DNA of 34,726 nucleotides from Sulfurivermis sp041678005 (GCA_041678005.1 JBAYOW010000023.1:1-34726); one strand, 5' to 3'; positions 23,965 through 32,934 are shown, counted from the first letter of the stretch. Numbers and translations: made by a program. Notes: generated by a model from the letters alone, not told the origin.

Positions 23965-25176
23965 ATGAAAACGACTAAGTTCCTGGAAATCGGTAGTGGC
24001 AAAGGTTATTACGGCCTACTCATTATGTTGGGAGTATTCATCCTTGCTGGTCTGAGCTCCTTTTTCTTCATGGAGCACAATGGCCACTGGGTAACGGGGA
24101 TGGATAACCAAATCGTGTGGGGCGCTCCACATGTCTTCGCCATCTTCCTTATTGTCGCAGCCTCAGGCGCGCTCAATGTCGCCTCTATCGGCACAGTATT
24201 CAACAAACAGATATACCAACCATTGGGGCGCTTGTCTGCGTTGCTGGCCGTGGCCCTACTCATTGGCGGCCTGACTGTACTTGTGCTGGATCTGGGTCGG
24301 CCTGACAGGCTTATCATTGCCATGACCCATTACAACTTCAAGTCTATCTTCGCTTGGAACATTATTCTCTATAACGGCTTCATTGCCCTGGTGGGGGTAT
24401 ATATATGGACCATGCTTGACCCCATTCCGGCTGTAAAACGCTTTTATAAAGTTGCAGGTTTCACGGCCTTTGTCTGGCGTCTGATCCTTACCACCGGTAC
24501 TGGCTCCATCTTTGGCTGGCTACTGGCACGTCAGGCCTATGATGCTGCGATCCTGGCGCCGATGTTTATAGTCATGTCGTTTTCCTTTGGGCTGGCTGTA
24601 TTCATGCTGGTGATGATGGCTACCTATAACTTGACTGATCGTCCACTGGGCGATGCCGTAGTACGTCGCCTGAAAAACCTGCTGGGTGTCTTTATCGCAG
24701 GTGTGCTGTATTTCGTCATGGTCTATCACCTTACCAATCTTTATGCCACCAAGCTACATGGCGTTGAGGCCTTTATTTTACGCGATGGAGGTATCTTTAC
24801 CCAGGTATTCTGGATTGGTCAGATCATCATCGGCAGCCTGCTGCCATTAGGACTATTGTTCTGTCGACTGACTCGCCATTCCCGTTTCTGGATCGCCGTG
24901 GCATCGGCCCTGGTCATCTTCGGTGGCTTTGCCCAGCTGTATGTACTGTTAATTGGTGGTCAGGCCTATCCGCTAGTACTTTTTCCTGGCTATGAAGTCA
25001 GTAGTGGCTTTGCTGATGGTGTGATCAATAGCTACAGCCCCAGCCTACCTGAACTGGTACTTGGTTTCTCTGGCATTGCTGTGGCAATCGCCATGACGGT
25101 AGTAGGTATGCGTGTACTGCGTTTTACTCCTGTCAGCCTGGCTGATGAGGTTGTTGATCCGCACCACAGCAAATAA
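23965..25176 (+). CDS. dsrP: DsrP, NrfD-type membrane subunit
   Basis: A 403-residue integral membrane protein with about ten hydrophobic helices, of the NrfD/PsrC family that exchanges electrons with quinones. Recognisable parts are the start YYGLLIMLGVFILAGLSSFF, QIVWGAPHVFAIFLIVAASGALNVAS, LVLDLGRPDRLI and a C-terminal LPELVLGFSGIAVAIAMTVVG. It follows dsrO by 20 bp and completes the DsrMKJOP set. A strong hairpin follows at 25213-25256. Confidence 0.96.
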   Translation: MKTTKFLEIGSGKGYYGLLIMLGVFILAGLSSFFFMEHNGHWVTGMDNQIVWGAPHVFAIFLIVAASGALNVASIGTVFNKQIYQPLGRLSALLAVALLIGGLTVLVLDLGRPDRLIIAMTHYNFKSIFAWNIILYNGFIALVGVYIWTMLDPIPAVKRFYKVAGFTAFVWRLILTTGTGSIFGWLLARQAYDAAILAPMFIVMSFSFGLAVFMLVMMATYNLTDRPLGDAVVRRLKNLLGVFIAGVLYFVMVYHLTNLYATKLHGVEAFILRDGGIFTQVFWIGQIIIGSLLPLGLLFCRLTRHSRFWIAVASALVIFGGFAQLYVLLIGGQAYPLVLFPGYEVSSGFADGVINSYSPSLPELVLGFSGIAVAIAMTVVGMRVLRFTPVSLADEVVDPHHSK

Positions 25177-25212
25177 AAAGGCTGCACGCCCCTACACTCG
25201 AAAAATAAAATT

Positions 25213-25256
25213 CCTATAAACATCAATGCCCCGCCAGGGGCATTGATGTTTATAGG
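25213..25256. terminator. Perfect 20-bp hairpin between dsrP and dsrN
   Basis: The arms 25213-25232 and 25237-25256 are perfectly complementary (inner part CAATGCCCC/GGGGCATTG) with a GCCA loop. On the plus strand no T-run follows, so it may only partly terminate or may protect the upstream mRNA's 3' end, lowering dsrNR expression relative to dsrA-P. On the minus strand it is followed by a T-rich tract, so it would terminate antisense transcripts well. Confidence 0.7.
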
Positions 25257-25267
25257 CGGATATCCAA

Positions 25268-26686
25268 ATGAACAGACCTCGTCTGCTTATCAGTGCCGTA
25301 CATAAATCCTCTGGCAAGACCACCATTACACTGGGACTGTGCGCCTCCTTGCGTCGCCAGGGTTTGCAGGTGCGGCCGTTCAAAAAAGGACCTGATTACA
25401 TAGATCCGATGTGGCTATCCCTGGCCTCTGCTCACCCATGTCACAATCTGGACTCCCAAACCCAAAACGCATCTGAACTACTTGCCACCTTTAGCAAACA
25501 CCCGGCAGATATCTGCGTCATTGAAGGTAATATGGGTCTGTTCGACAGCATGGATGTCGAGGGTCGACACAGCAATGCTGCCCTCGCTGCCATGCTACAA
25601 ACCCCTGTCATCCTGGTGATCAATGTCTTGGGCATGACACGCAGCGTAGTGCCTATCATCCTTGGCTATCAAAACTTCGATCCAGGCATCCGGATTGCCG
25701 GTGTAATACTAAACAACGTGCCGGGCAGACGCCACGAGGAGCGCCTGCGCGAGGTCTGCGCCCATTATATTGATATACCACTACTTGGTTGTGTACACCG
25801 CGACCCTGAGCTTGCTATCACCGAGCGGCATCTCGGTTTGATCCCAAGCAATGAGGCAAACGAAGTAGATGGCAAACTGAACTATATTGCCGACCAGGTT
25901 GCCAGACAGGTAGATCTACAACAGCTTATGGAAATCGCGCGCAATACCCTGCCTTTACCAATGCCGGAGACTGCTGCATGGGCAACAAGCCAACCTGCCT
26001 CCCTCCTCCCCCAAGCAAACAGCAAGACGCGCATAGGTATTGCTCGTGATGCTGCTTTTGGGTTTTATTATCCTGACGATCTGGAGCGGCTGGAAGAGGC
26101 TGGTGCGGAACTGGTGTTTTTCAATACCTTGCAAGATCAGTCATTGCCAGAGGTAGACGGGCTGTTCATTGGTGGTGGATTTCCAGAAACCCATATGGAT
26201 GCCCTGGCAGCAAACACTGGCATGCTGCATTCAATTCGTGAGGCCATTGAAAATGGCCTGCCGACCTATGCGGAATGTGGTGGCTTGATGTACTTGGCGC
26301 GATCTATTGAATGGCAGGGTAAAACATCAGCAATGGTTGGCGTGATACCTGGCGATGTTGTCATGCATGAAAAACCGCAAGGGCGCGGCTATGTCATATT
26401 GCGCGATACTGCAGCCAACCCATGGCCTGGTTCAGGTGCCACAGTCGCATTCAAGGCACATGAATTTCATTACTCAACATTGGAAAACCTGGCCGATGGA
26501 CTTATCTATGCATATGACGTGATACGTGGAGCAGGCGTTGACGGCTCGCATGATGGCATTGTATACCGCAACCTGGTAGCCAATTACAGCCATCTGCGCG
26601 ATACTGACGAGCATCATTGGACACGGCGCTTTGTGGACTTTGTCCGCCAGTGTGTTGCCAAATCAAACAAGCTACCCGTAAAATAA
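25268..26686 (+). CDS. dsrN: DsrN, siroheme amidase (CobB/CbiA-like)
   Basis: A 472-residue glutamine-dependent amidotransferase that makes siro(heme)amide, the DsrAB prosthetic group. The N-terminal P-loop region is LLISAVHKSSGKTTITLGL, with CVIEGNMGLFD and VNVLGMTRSVVPI in the synthetase half. The C-terminal glutaminase half has GLFIGGGFPETHMDAL and the catalytic cysteine in PTYAECGGLMYLA, with HEFHYS near the end. It starts at 25268, 12 bp after the hairpin, without a strong Shine-Dalgarno sequence. Confidence 0.95.
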   Translation: MNRPRLLISAVHKSSGKTTITLGLCASLRRQGLQVRPFKKGPDYIDPMWLSLASAHPCHNLDSQTQNASELLATFSKHPADICVIEGNMGLFDSMDVEGRHSNAALAAMLQTPVILVINVLGMTRSVVPIILGYQNFDPGIRIAGVILNNVPGRRHEERLREVCAHYIDIPLLGCVHRDPELAITERHLGLIPSNEANEVDGKLNYIADQVARQVDLQQLMEIARNTLPLPMPETAAWATSQPASLLPQANSKTRIGIARDAAFGFYYPDDLERLEEAGAELVFFNTLQDQSLPEVDGLFIGGGFPETHMDALAANTGMLHSIREAIENGLPTYAECGGLMYLARSIEWQGKTSAMVGVIPGDVVMHEKPQGRGYVILRDTAANPWPGSGATVAFKAHEFHYSTLENLADGLIYAYDVIRGAGVDGSHDGIVYRNLVANYSHLRDTDEHHWTRRFVDFVRQCVAKSNKLPVK

Positions 26687-26717
26687 ATCTGATTCAAAGC
26701 TACCTGAGTAAAATAAT

Positions 26718-27074
26718 ATGATTAAAGTAACCCCAGAAGCTGCCAAGCAAATCCTGCTGTCAGCAACCCAGAACAATATGGACAACATGGCTCTGCGCCT
26801 GGCCGCCCGTCCTACCATGCAAGGCAGTTTGGAATACGGCATGGGATTTGACGACCCTCAGGATGATGATCTGAGCTTCACCTGCGAAGGTATCCATGTG
26901 GTAATGGAGGCCCAATATGGCCCACAACTGCAAGGCACCACGATAGATTTTGTCGAGCTGGAGCCTGGGCAGTTTCATTTCATCTTCATGAATCCCAACG
27001 ACCCAGGTTGTAGCTCAGGCGGCGGCGGTGGCTGTAGCTCTGGTGGTTGTGGTTCAGGTGGTGGCTGCAGTTAA
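26718..27074 (+). CDS. dsrR: DsrR, A-type (IscA-like) protein with Cys/Gly-rich tail
   Basis: A 118-residue IscA/ErpA-fold protein. The fold is seen in MIKVTPEAAKQILLSA, LRLAARPTMQGSLEYGMGFDDP and GTTIDFVELEPGQFHFIFMNPNDPG. The first IscA cysteine position (normally in a GCSG motif) is replaced by TMQGS, as reported for DsrR, which is thought not to be a normal Fe-S scaffold but to affect DsrC synthesis. The last 22 residues are almost only Gly, Ser and five Cys, which could bind metal. It is the last dsr gene; dsrS is not found after it. Confidence 0.9.
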   Translation: MIKVTPEAAKQILLSATQNNMDNMALRLAARPTMQGSLEYGMGFDDPQDDDLSFTCEGIHVVMEAQYGPQLQGTTIDFVELEPGQFHFIFMNPNDPGCSSGGGGGCSSGGCGSGGGCS

Positions 27075-27472
27075 CACAGGTCTATGAGCCGAGATAGCTC
27101 GATCACCAAACCCACACGGCCTACGGCAAAAATGCAGGATAATCTGCACGGAAGGCCAGACAAGTATAGAATGTGCTGAGGTGCGAGATGCATCGCAAAC
27201 TCATCACGCCCTGTGAGTAGCAGCTCCCGCCAATCTTTGTCGAATGCAACTATCTTGAATTGTCTATTGAACAGAGGGCTGCCACCTACAGCTTTGCTCA
27301 GCTCATATCATGAGCTGATACAAAATCTTGTAGCAACAAATCCAGAACTTTTTCTCACGTCCTGATGACGCATGCAGGCCAGGGGTTTTCTCCTGATTTC
27401 TGACTTGGGCAGTTGTTGTAGTAACATACCGTTCTTAGATGTGATAAACCAAAGTTTGGGTTGCATAAATTT
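27075..27472. other. 398-bp gap between dsrR and the sensor kinase gene
   Basis: I find no gene here, and no strong terminator with a T-tract; a weak GAGC/GCTC hairpin lies just after dsrR. The right end carries the palindrome TGCATAAATTTATGCA. The gap should contain the kinase promoter. No trace of dsrS is visible. Confidence 0.5.
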
Positions 27473-27477
27473 ATGCA
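27462..27477. promoter_or_regulatory. 16-bp perfect palindrome over the sensor kinase start codon
   Basis: TGCATAAATTTATGCA is self-complementary over 16 bp and contains the ATG (27473) of the kinase gene. It could be an operator for self-regulation, or an RNA hairpin that hides the start. It could also be chance in AT-rich DNA. Confidence 0.35.
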
Positions 27478-29107
27478 TAAAGTTGAAGAACTACAAAAGG
27501 CTGAATGGGCTGGAACAGCACCACGTTCATGGTCTCGTAATTGGCTCGCATTTCGCGCTTATCATCTGTTTTTTCCCATGACCATGCTGGCGCTCAGCGT
27601 GCTGTTACTGGCTGTCAGCAGCTATATTGTCTGGCAAGATCAGAATAAGCCTGACTGGCTTGCCCTGCTTTTCTTTGGTGCACTCGTTAGCACAGTCTTC
27701 TCCATCACAATATTACTACGGAGCGTGCAACAGCAGCTGCTGGAACCCTTTACCTTACTACGCAATTGGGCAACACGTGTACGCAACGGTAGTGTTACCG
27801 CGCGTTTACCACAGGAAGGAACTGATGAATTTGCCATCCTTGCCAAGGATCTCAATAACCTTGGCGTCTCTTTACAAACTCTGACACAAAATCTGGAAGA
27901 CGAGGTTCGTCGCCAGACAGAGCATATCGCGCAAAAAACACATTCACTGCAAGTGCTGTACGATGTGGCTGCCAGTCTGAATGCCTCACGTGATCTTAAT
28001 GATCTGCTGACCCGCTTTTTGTACACCATGCGGGATATCGTCAACGCCAAGGCAGGTACGGTGCGCCTGTTAAATGATGATGATCAGATGGAGCTGGTTG
28101 CGAGCATAGGCCTGGATGATGAGGTGGTTGCCCATGAACGCATTGTGCCTGTAAAGCGTTGCCTGTGTGGAAATGCGGCTGATGAAGGTGATGTATTGTT
28201 TCAACAGGACTTGTTGCCTTGTCAGCAATATGTTGGGCGCCCATTGCTTGAAAACAGCACACAGCTCGGCATGATTGCTGTGCCACTGCAATATCGTGGC
28301 AAAAGTCTTGGTGTTTACAACCTGTTCATCGACAAGACAGAGTTTGATGCACGCGATGAGGTAAAGGCGCTGTTTACCAGTATCGGGCGTCATCTTGGCA
28401 TGGCGATAGAAAAATCACGCCTCGACACTGAATCGAAACGCCTCTCCATTATGCAGGAACGCAATACTTTGGCGCATGAATTACACGATTCTCTGGCACA
28501 AACCCTGGCCTCCCTGCGCTTTCAGGTCAGCATGTTGCCAGCCACCTTGCATGATGAGGGCAGCGCCGCAGCAAGCCATGAGATCGAGCAAATCAAGAAT
28601 GGCCTGGATGAGGCCTATACTGAATTACGCGAGCTGTTGGCGCATTTCCGCGCACCCATAGATGCTCGTGGTTTATTGCCAGCCATCGAGGACATGGTCA
28701 GTCAGTTCCGCAAGCAAACCGGCATCCATACATTTTTGCAAAAGGAATGGGACTCTACTCGCCTGCCGGCCAATCTGGAAATGCAGGTATTGCGTATTGT
28801 TCAGGAATCTCTGGCCAATGCCCGCAAGCATAGCAAGGCACAGACTGTGCGCATAATGTTGCGCTGCAACACTGAAGGACAATACCGTGTACTCATTGAA
28901 GATGATGGTGTTGGCATGCAAAAACCGGCCTTTACCGGCCACCCGGGCGAACATATCGGCCTGTCCATCATGCAGGAACGAGCCCGCTATCTGGGTGGTG
29001 ATTTACATATTGAAAGCGAGGAAGGTGAAGGGACCAGGGTGCTTCTTACCTTCCGTTATCCTGATCCCAGACCAAACAAAGAACAGCAACGCTTTGTCCT
29101 GATATAA
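27473..29107 (+). CDS. NarX-family sensor histidine kinase (HAMP-GAF-HisKA_3)
   Basis: A 544-residue membrane kinase. Two helices (about 31-53 and 62-84) flank a very short periplasmic loop (about 8 residues), so the NarX nitrate-sensing periplasmic domain is missing. A HAMP region (84-135) and coiled coil follow, then a GAF domain (about 160-315) containing Cys230, Cys232 and Cys250 (KRCLCGNA, LLPCQQY). The phospho-acceptor is His338 in LAHELHDSLAQTLASL, and the ATPase end has NARKHSKA and GVGM...GLSIMQERARYLGG. Input is likely cytoplasmic, perhaps redox-related through the GAF cysteines (inference). Start ATG 27473 or TTG 27461. Pairs with the regulator 5 bp downstream. Confidence 0.93.
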   Translation: MHKVEELQKAEWAGTAPRSWSRNWLAFRAYHLFFPMTMLALSVLLLAVSSYIVWQDQNKPDWLALLFFGALVSTVFSITILLRSVQQQLLEPFTLLRNWATRVRNGSVTARLPQEGTDEFAILAKDLNNLGVSLQTLTQNLEDEVRRQTEHIAQKTHSLQVLYDVAASLNASRDLNDLLTRFLYTMRDIVNAKAGTVRLLNDDDQMELVASIGLDDEVVAHERIVPVKRCLCGNAADEGDVLFQQDLLPCQQYVGRPLLENSTQLGMIAVPLQYRGKSLGVYNLFIDKTEFDARDEVKALFTSIGRHLGMAIEKSRLDTESKRLSIMQERNTLAHELHDSLAQTLASLRFQVSMLPATLHDEGSAAASHEIEQIKNGLDEAYTELRELLAHFRAPIDARGLLPAIEDMVSQFRKQTGIHTFLQKEWDSTRLPANLEMQVLRIVQESLANARKHSKAQTVRIMLRCNTEGQYRVLIEDDGVGMQKPAFTGHPGEHIGLSIMQERARYLGGDLHIESEEGEGTRVLLTFRYPDPRPNKEQQRFVLI

Positions 29108-29112
29108 CTACC

Positions 29113-29769
29113 ATGCGCGTACTGCTTATCGATGATCACACTCTCTTCCGCAGCGGCCTGGAAACGCTGTTGGAACGCCATAATATTGAGGTCGTTGCCG
29201 CCACTGGAGATGGCCATAGCGGCATGCAGCTGGCCTTGGAAATCCAGCCTGATATCGTCTTGCTGGATATGCGCATGCCAAAAATGAATGGCCTGGAAGT
29301 ATTGTGTGCCTTGCGCGATGCTGGCATGAAAAAACCCATAGTCATGCTTACCACCAGCAACGAAGAGCTCGATCTGGTGGAGTGTCTGCGCAAAGGCGCG
29401 CAAGGTTATCTGCTCAAAGATATGGAGCCGGGTGAATTAGTCAATGCCTTGCACGATATACAGTCAGGCCACACTGTGGTGGCACCTGAGTTGGCAGGAG
29501 TCCTGGCACGAGTAGTACAAGGTGGCGAGGCAGCCGAACCTGATTCACAGGATAATCCGTTCGCTGAGCTCACTCCTCGCGAACTAGAAATTCTCTGTCT
29601 GCTAGCCGAAGGTCAGAGCAACAAGGTAATTGCCCGCAATCTGGGCATCTCTGATGGCACCGTCAAACTGCATGTCAAGGCAGTGCTACGCAAGCTGGAT
29701 ATTCATTCACGCGTTGAGGCAGCCGTAATGGCGGTAGAACAAAATCTCTGTCAAAAGGAATCAGGATGA
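29113..29769 (+). CDS. NarL/FixJ-family response regulator
   Basis: A 218-residue DNA-binding regulator. The receiver domain has the acidic pair DD (7-8), phospho-acceptor Asp52 in LLDMRMPKMNG and Lys in GYLLKDMEPGE. The LuxR-type helix-turn-helix is LTPRELEILCLLAEGQSNKVIARNLGISDGTVKLHVKAVLRKL. It is the cognate partner of the kinase directly upstream, and overlaps the CsiV-like gene by 4 bp. Its place behind the dsr operon makes it a candidate controller of dsr genes. Confidence 0.95.
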   Translation: MRVLLIDDHTLFRSGLETLLERHNIEVVAATGDGHSGMQLALEIQPDIVLLDMRMPKMNGLEVLCALRDAGMKKPIVMLTTSNEELDLVECLRKGAQGYLLKDMEPGELVNALHDIQSGHTVVAPELAGVLARVVQGGEAAEPDSQDNPFAELTPRELEILCLLAEGQSNKVIARNLGISDGTVKLHVKAVLRKLDIHSRVEAAVMAVEQNLCQKESG

Positions 29770-30458
29770 GATTGGTTGCGCTTTGGGTAGTACTTTTATG
29801 TGGCTACATTACATCATCTGTTGCTGCAGAAAACGGGTATGAAGTTGAGCTCATAGTTATTGCCCATGCGCAAGCCAAGCCTGGACAGGAAAACTGGCCT
29901 GTGCATGAAGTGGCTATGTTTGCCCAAGAGAATTTTTCACATGTGGCACAAGAAAAAATCTCACCATTGGCAACTGACGAGTTTCGCCTTAAAGCAGAAG
30001 CCCAGCGTATAGCAGCAGATCCACGTTTTGAGGTATTGCTTCACAAGGCCTGGCGCCAACCTGGTAAGCCCAAGGAACAGGCCCTGCCGGTTTATATTCA
30101 CAGCGGGAATTCAAATAATGAAGAACTCCCCAGACTTGAAGGCTATGTGCGCCTGATACTCACGCGTTATTTACATCTGGAAACAGACCTGCAATACCGC
30201 AGCCACGGCATCAGCCAACGCAGTGAAAATTCCTTTTACAGTGCAGTCACCGCTACCGAGCCGATATATAAAATTACCGAGACCAGACGCATGCGCAGCA
30301 ATGAGCTGCATTATATCGACCACCCGATGTTTGGTATCCTGGCTCTGGTAACTCCAGAGGAAAAACCGACTGTAAAACCTATCCCAGCACCAGTGTCAGT
30401 CAATAGTCCTGAGCCTCCGCCAGCTGCAGGCTCAACCGGAGCCATCCGGCGCGATTGA
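29766..30458 (+). CDS. CsiV-like exported protein
   Basis: A 230-residue protein with a signal peptide (MRLVALWVVLLCGYITSSVAA). The mature part, YEVELIVIAHA...ENWP, FEVLLHKAWRQPG, LEGYVRLILTRYLHLETDLQYR and RRMRSNELHYIDHPMFGILALVTP, matches the CsiV/peptidoglycan-binding family of gammaproteobacteria, described in Vibrio as a partner of cell-wall synthesis. The tail is Pro-rich. Its ATG overlaps the regulator stop (ATGA), so it is translated with the two-component system, an unusual pairing. Confidence 0.8.
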   Translation: MRLVALWVVLLCGYITSSVAAENGYEVELIVIAHAQAKPGQENWPVHEVAMFAQENFSHVAQEKISPLATDEFRLKAEAQRIAADPRFEVLLHKAWRQPGKPKEQALPVYIHSGNSNNEELPRLEGYVRLILTRYLHLETDLQYRSHGISQRSENSFYSAVTATEPIYKITETRRMRSNELHYIDHPMFGILALVTPEEKPTVKPIPAPVSVNSPEPPPAAGSTGAIRRD

Positions 30459-30489
30459 AATCACTCACCACTCCACAGAGTTGTTGGCC

Positions 30490-31230
30490 TCAAACCAATG
30501 GTGCAACGACCTCCAGCAGGCTACGCACTTGCCCCATACCTTCGTTGAGATTAAGTTCAATATCTGCCATGGTAATGACATCTTTGCCGCGTCCAGCTCC
30601 CATATTCGCGACCACCGCGCAACATGCATAACAGAGCTCAAGCTCACGCGCCAAGGCCGCTTCTGGCATACCCGTCATGCCCACTATGTCACAACCGTCT
30701 CTTTCCAGCCGATCGATTTCCGCTGCAGTTTCTAAACGCGGGCCTTGCGTGGCCGCATAAACGCCTCGTTCACCAGCATTGAGCTGAATGCTGCGCGCAC
30801 CTTCAATAAGCATTTGGCGCATGCTGGTGCAGTAAGGCTTGGTAAAATCAATATGGGTAACGTGAGTCAGTCCTTCTTCAAAATAGGTATTGGTGCGGTT
30901 CCAGGTGTAATCAATAAGCTGATCGGGAATGACGATGCGCCCAGGCGTCATCGCAGCATTAATGCCGCCAACCGCATTGATAGCAATAACATGATCTGCA
31001 TCAGCTTCTTTCAATGCCCAAATGTTAGCGCGGTAATTTACTTTGTGTGGCGGGATGGTGTGTGCATAACCATGTCTGGGCAGAAACAACACTTCTTTGC
31101 CGGCGATAACACCATGTATCAAAGGTGCTGATGGTTCACCATAAGGAGTATGCACAATCCGTCGATTGATGATTTCAAGGTTCTTCAGGGAAGTTAGCCC
31201 TGTTCCCCCGATGATAGCTAGTTTTGTCAT
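30490..31230 (-). CDS. S-methyl-5'-thioinosine (or thioadenosine) phosphorylase
   Basis: A 246-residue purine nucleoside phosphorylase of the MTA phosphorylase family. It starts MTKLAIIGGTGL, then has LPRHGYAHTIPPHKVNYRANIWAL, the phosphate/substrate segment YAATQGPRLETAAEIDRL and CDIVGMTGMPEAALARELELCY. Its place beside nagZ and hpt matches Pseudomonas PA3004, which prefers methylthioinosine, so MTIP is the likelier activity. ATG at 31230 is the family start; the frame extends 12 codons further. Hypoxanthine released here could be used by the adjacent Hpt. Confidence 0.9.
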   Translation of the reverse strand: MTKLAIIGGTGLTSLKNLEIINRRIVHTPYGEPSAPLIHGVIAGKEVLFLPRHGYAHTIPPHKVNYRANIWALKEADADHVIAINAVGGINAAMTPGRIVIPDQLIDYTWNRTNTYFEEGLTHVTHIDFTKPYCTSMRQMLIEGARSIQLNAGERGVYAATQGPRLETAAEIDRLERDGCDIVGMTGMPEAALARELELCYACCAVVANMGAGRGKDVITMADIELNLNEGMGQVRSLLEVVAPLV

Positions 31231-31262
31231 AGATATTTTCTTCGAGGAATATTCAAAAGAAT

Positions 31263-31817
31263 TCAAAGACCACGTACAGCATAGATACCCGGAGTATTAC
31301 GCAGATAATCCTTGTAGTCCATGCCATAACCAAACACATAACGATCCGGAACCTTCACACCAATAAAATCCGCCTGTATGTCGGCCTTGCGCGTATGTTC
31401 CTTTTCAACCAGCACGGCAGTATATACGGCACTGGCCCCCTGCGCCTGCAAGTCCGCCAAAATTGCTTGCAACGTTATGCCTTCATCCAGAATATCATCC
31501 ACCACCAGTACCACCCGGTCTGTTAAAGAATGTTGTGGCCGCACCAGCCATTGCAGTGCCTTGCCCTGAGTTTCCCCCTGATAACGAGTAGCATGCACAT
31601 AATCTATTTGCAAGGGGAAATCCAAATGAGTAAGTAACTGCCCCATCGGTACCAACGCACCTGTCATTACACATAGCACCAATGGATTACTGCTGTGCAA
31701 GCGCTGCGTTATGGCGGCAGCCATTTCAGCAATGGCCGTTTCAATTTCTGTCTGTGTGTAGAGGCAATCGGCTTCACGATAAACCTGCTCTGCCTGTTGT
31801 GGGCTTATTGTGTCCAT
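31263..31817 (-). CDS. hpt: Hypoxanthine-guanine phosphoribosyltransferase
   Basis: A 184-residue purine salvage enzyme converting hypoxanthine or guanine to IMP or GMP with PRPP. The PRPP-binding motif is RVVLVVDDILDEGITLQAIL; LVLCVMTGALVPMGQLL precedes it and KVPDRYVFGYGMDYKDYLRNTPGIYAV is the C-terminal purine-binding region. ATG at 31817 is preferred because AGGA lies nine bases ahead; a GTG two codons upstream is possible. It is followed by the phosphorylase gene 32 bp downstream, making a two-gene salvage unit. Confidence 0.93.
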   Translation of the reverse strand: MDTISPQQAEQVYREADCLYTQTEIETAIAEMAAAITQRLHSSNPLVLCVMTGALVPMGQLLTHLDFPLQIDYVHATRYQGETQGKALQWLVRPQHSLTDRVVLVVDDILDEGITLQAILADLQAQGASAVYTAVLVEKEHTRKADIQADFIGVKVPDRYVFGYGMDYKDYLRNTPGIYAVRGL

Positions 31818-31854
31818 AATCACCAGTCCTGTATTCTGCTGTTTCTTTTATCTC

Positions 31855-32895
31855 TTACGCAAACAGCGTGGTCTCATAGGCAAGTTGCTCTATTGCCTGT
31901 CTGGCCTGTCGCCAGCGTGAGTCTTGTTGCAGTCCTGCTCTATCCGTGGCCTGACGCCCATGCATACGCGCCAGGCGCACATGCAAAACAGGATGAGGTT
32001 TGGGCTGCAATCCATCGAGCACGGCCAGTGCACCCTGGCGATTATTGCATACCAGCAACATATCGCAGCCAGCGTGCAAGGCAGCTCTTGCCCGCTCAAC
32101 ATAATCTCCCACACCAGCAGCCCCTTCCATGCTCAGATCATCAGAGAAAACCACACCCTGAAAACCTAAGTGATGACGCAACACCTCTGTGATCCAAAAG
32201 CGGGAAAAACCTGCGGGTTGTTTATCCACTTTTTTATACACTACATGAGCCGGCATGATACCGGCGAGGCCATAGGTGATCAGCCGTTTAAAGGTAACAA
32301 GATCTTCCATATAAATATCTGCATACTCCCGCTCATCCACGGGAAGTGCGTGATGAGAATCTGCCGCAACGCTGCCGTGGCCAGGAAAATGTTTACCCGT
32401 TGCCGCCATGCCGGCCTTGCGCATACCCAACATATAGCTATGCGCCAATGTTGCCACGACATCAGGAGAATGATGAAAGGCTCGGTCATCAATTACCTGG
32501 CTGACACCACGATCAAGATCAAGCACTGGCGCAAAACTGAAATCCACGCCTACTGCACGTAGCTCACTGGCCATCAACCAACCACAGACTCCGCTCAGAC
32601 GTTTGGCACGACGTGGGTCGTGGGCATATATCTCGCCAAATCTTCGTGCCGCTGGCAAGGCAGTAAAGCCATCGCGAAAACGTTGTACCCGCCCACCTTC
32701 ATGATCGACAGCAACCAACAGACGAGGCGTGCGTAAACCGTGTATTTCAGCTACCAAAGCCGCCAGCTGCTCAGGTGATGCGTAGTTGCGTGTAAAGAGT
32801 ATCACCCCGCCAACCAAGGGATGACGCAATAGCTCGCGTTCATCTGCCATGAGCGCAGTGCCTTGCAGATCCAGCATGACGGGGCCTAAGGGCAT
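31855..32895 (-). CDS. nagZ: Beta-N-acetylhexosaminidase NagZ
   Basis: A 346-residue cytoplasmic family-3 glycosidase for recycling cell-wall muropeptides (removes GlcNAc from anhydro-muropeptides). Characteristic stretches are GPVMLDLQG, LVAVDHEGGRVQRF, the His-containing GKHFPGHGSVAADSHHALP and nucleophile Asp in GVVFSDDLSMEGA. It is first in a probable nagZ-hpt-phosphorylase minus-strand operon. Confidence 0.96.
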   Translation of the reverse strand: MPLGPVMLDLQGTALMADERELLRHPLVGGVILFTRNYASPEQLAALVAEIHGLRTPRLLVAVDHEGGRVQRFRDGFTALPAARRFGEIYAHDPRRAKRLSGVCGWLMASELRAVGVDFSFAPVLDLDRGVSQVIDDRAFHHSPDVVATLAHSYMLGMRKAGMAATGKHFPGHGSVAADSHHALPVDEREYADIYMEDLVTFKRLITYGLAGIMPAHVVYKKVDKQPAGFSRFWITEVLRHHLGFQGVVFSDDLSMEGAAGVGDYVERARAALHAGCDMLLVCNNRQGALAVLDGLQPKPHPVLHVRLARMHGRQATDRAGLQQDSRWRQARQAIEQLAYETTLFA

Positions 32896-32934
32896 GGTTT
32901 CTCCATTTTATTAATCACCCAGCATGTAAGGTGA

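Noticed and set aside
28041..28393. Minus-strand frames inside the sensor kinase
   Set aside because: They are opposite the GAF domain of a clear kinase and have no supporting start signal or family match.
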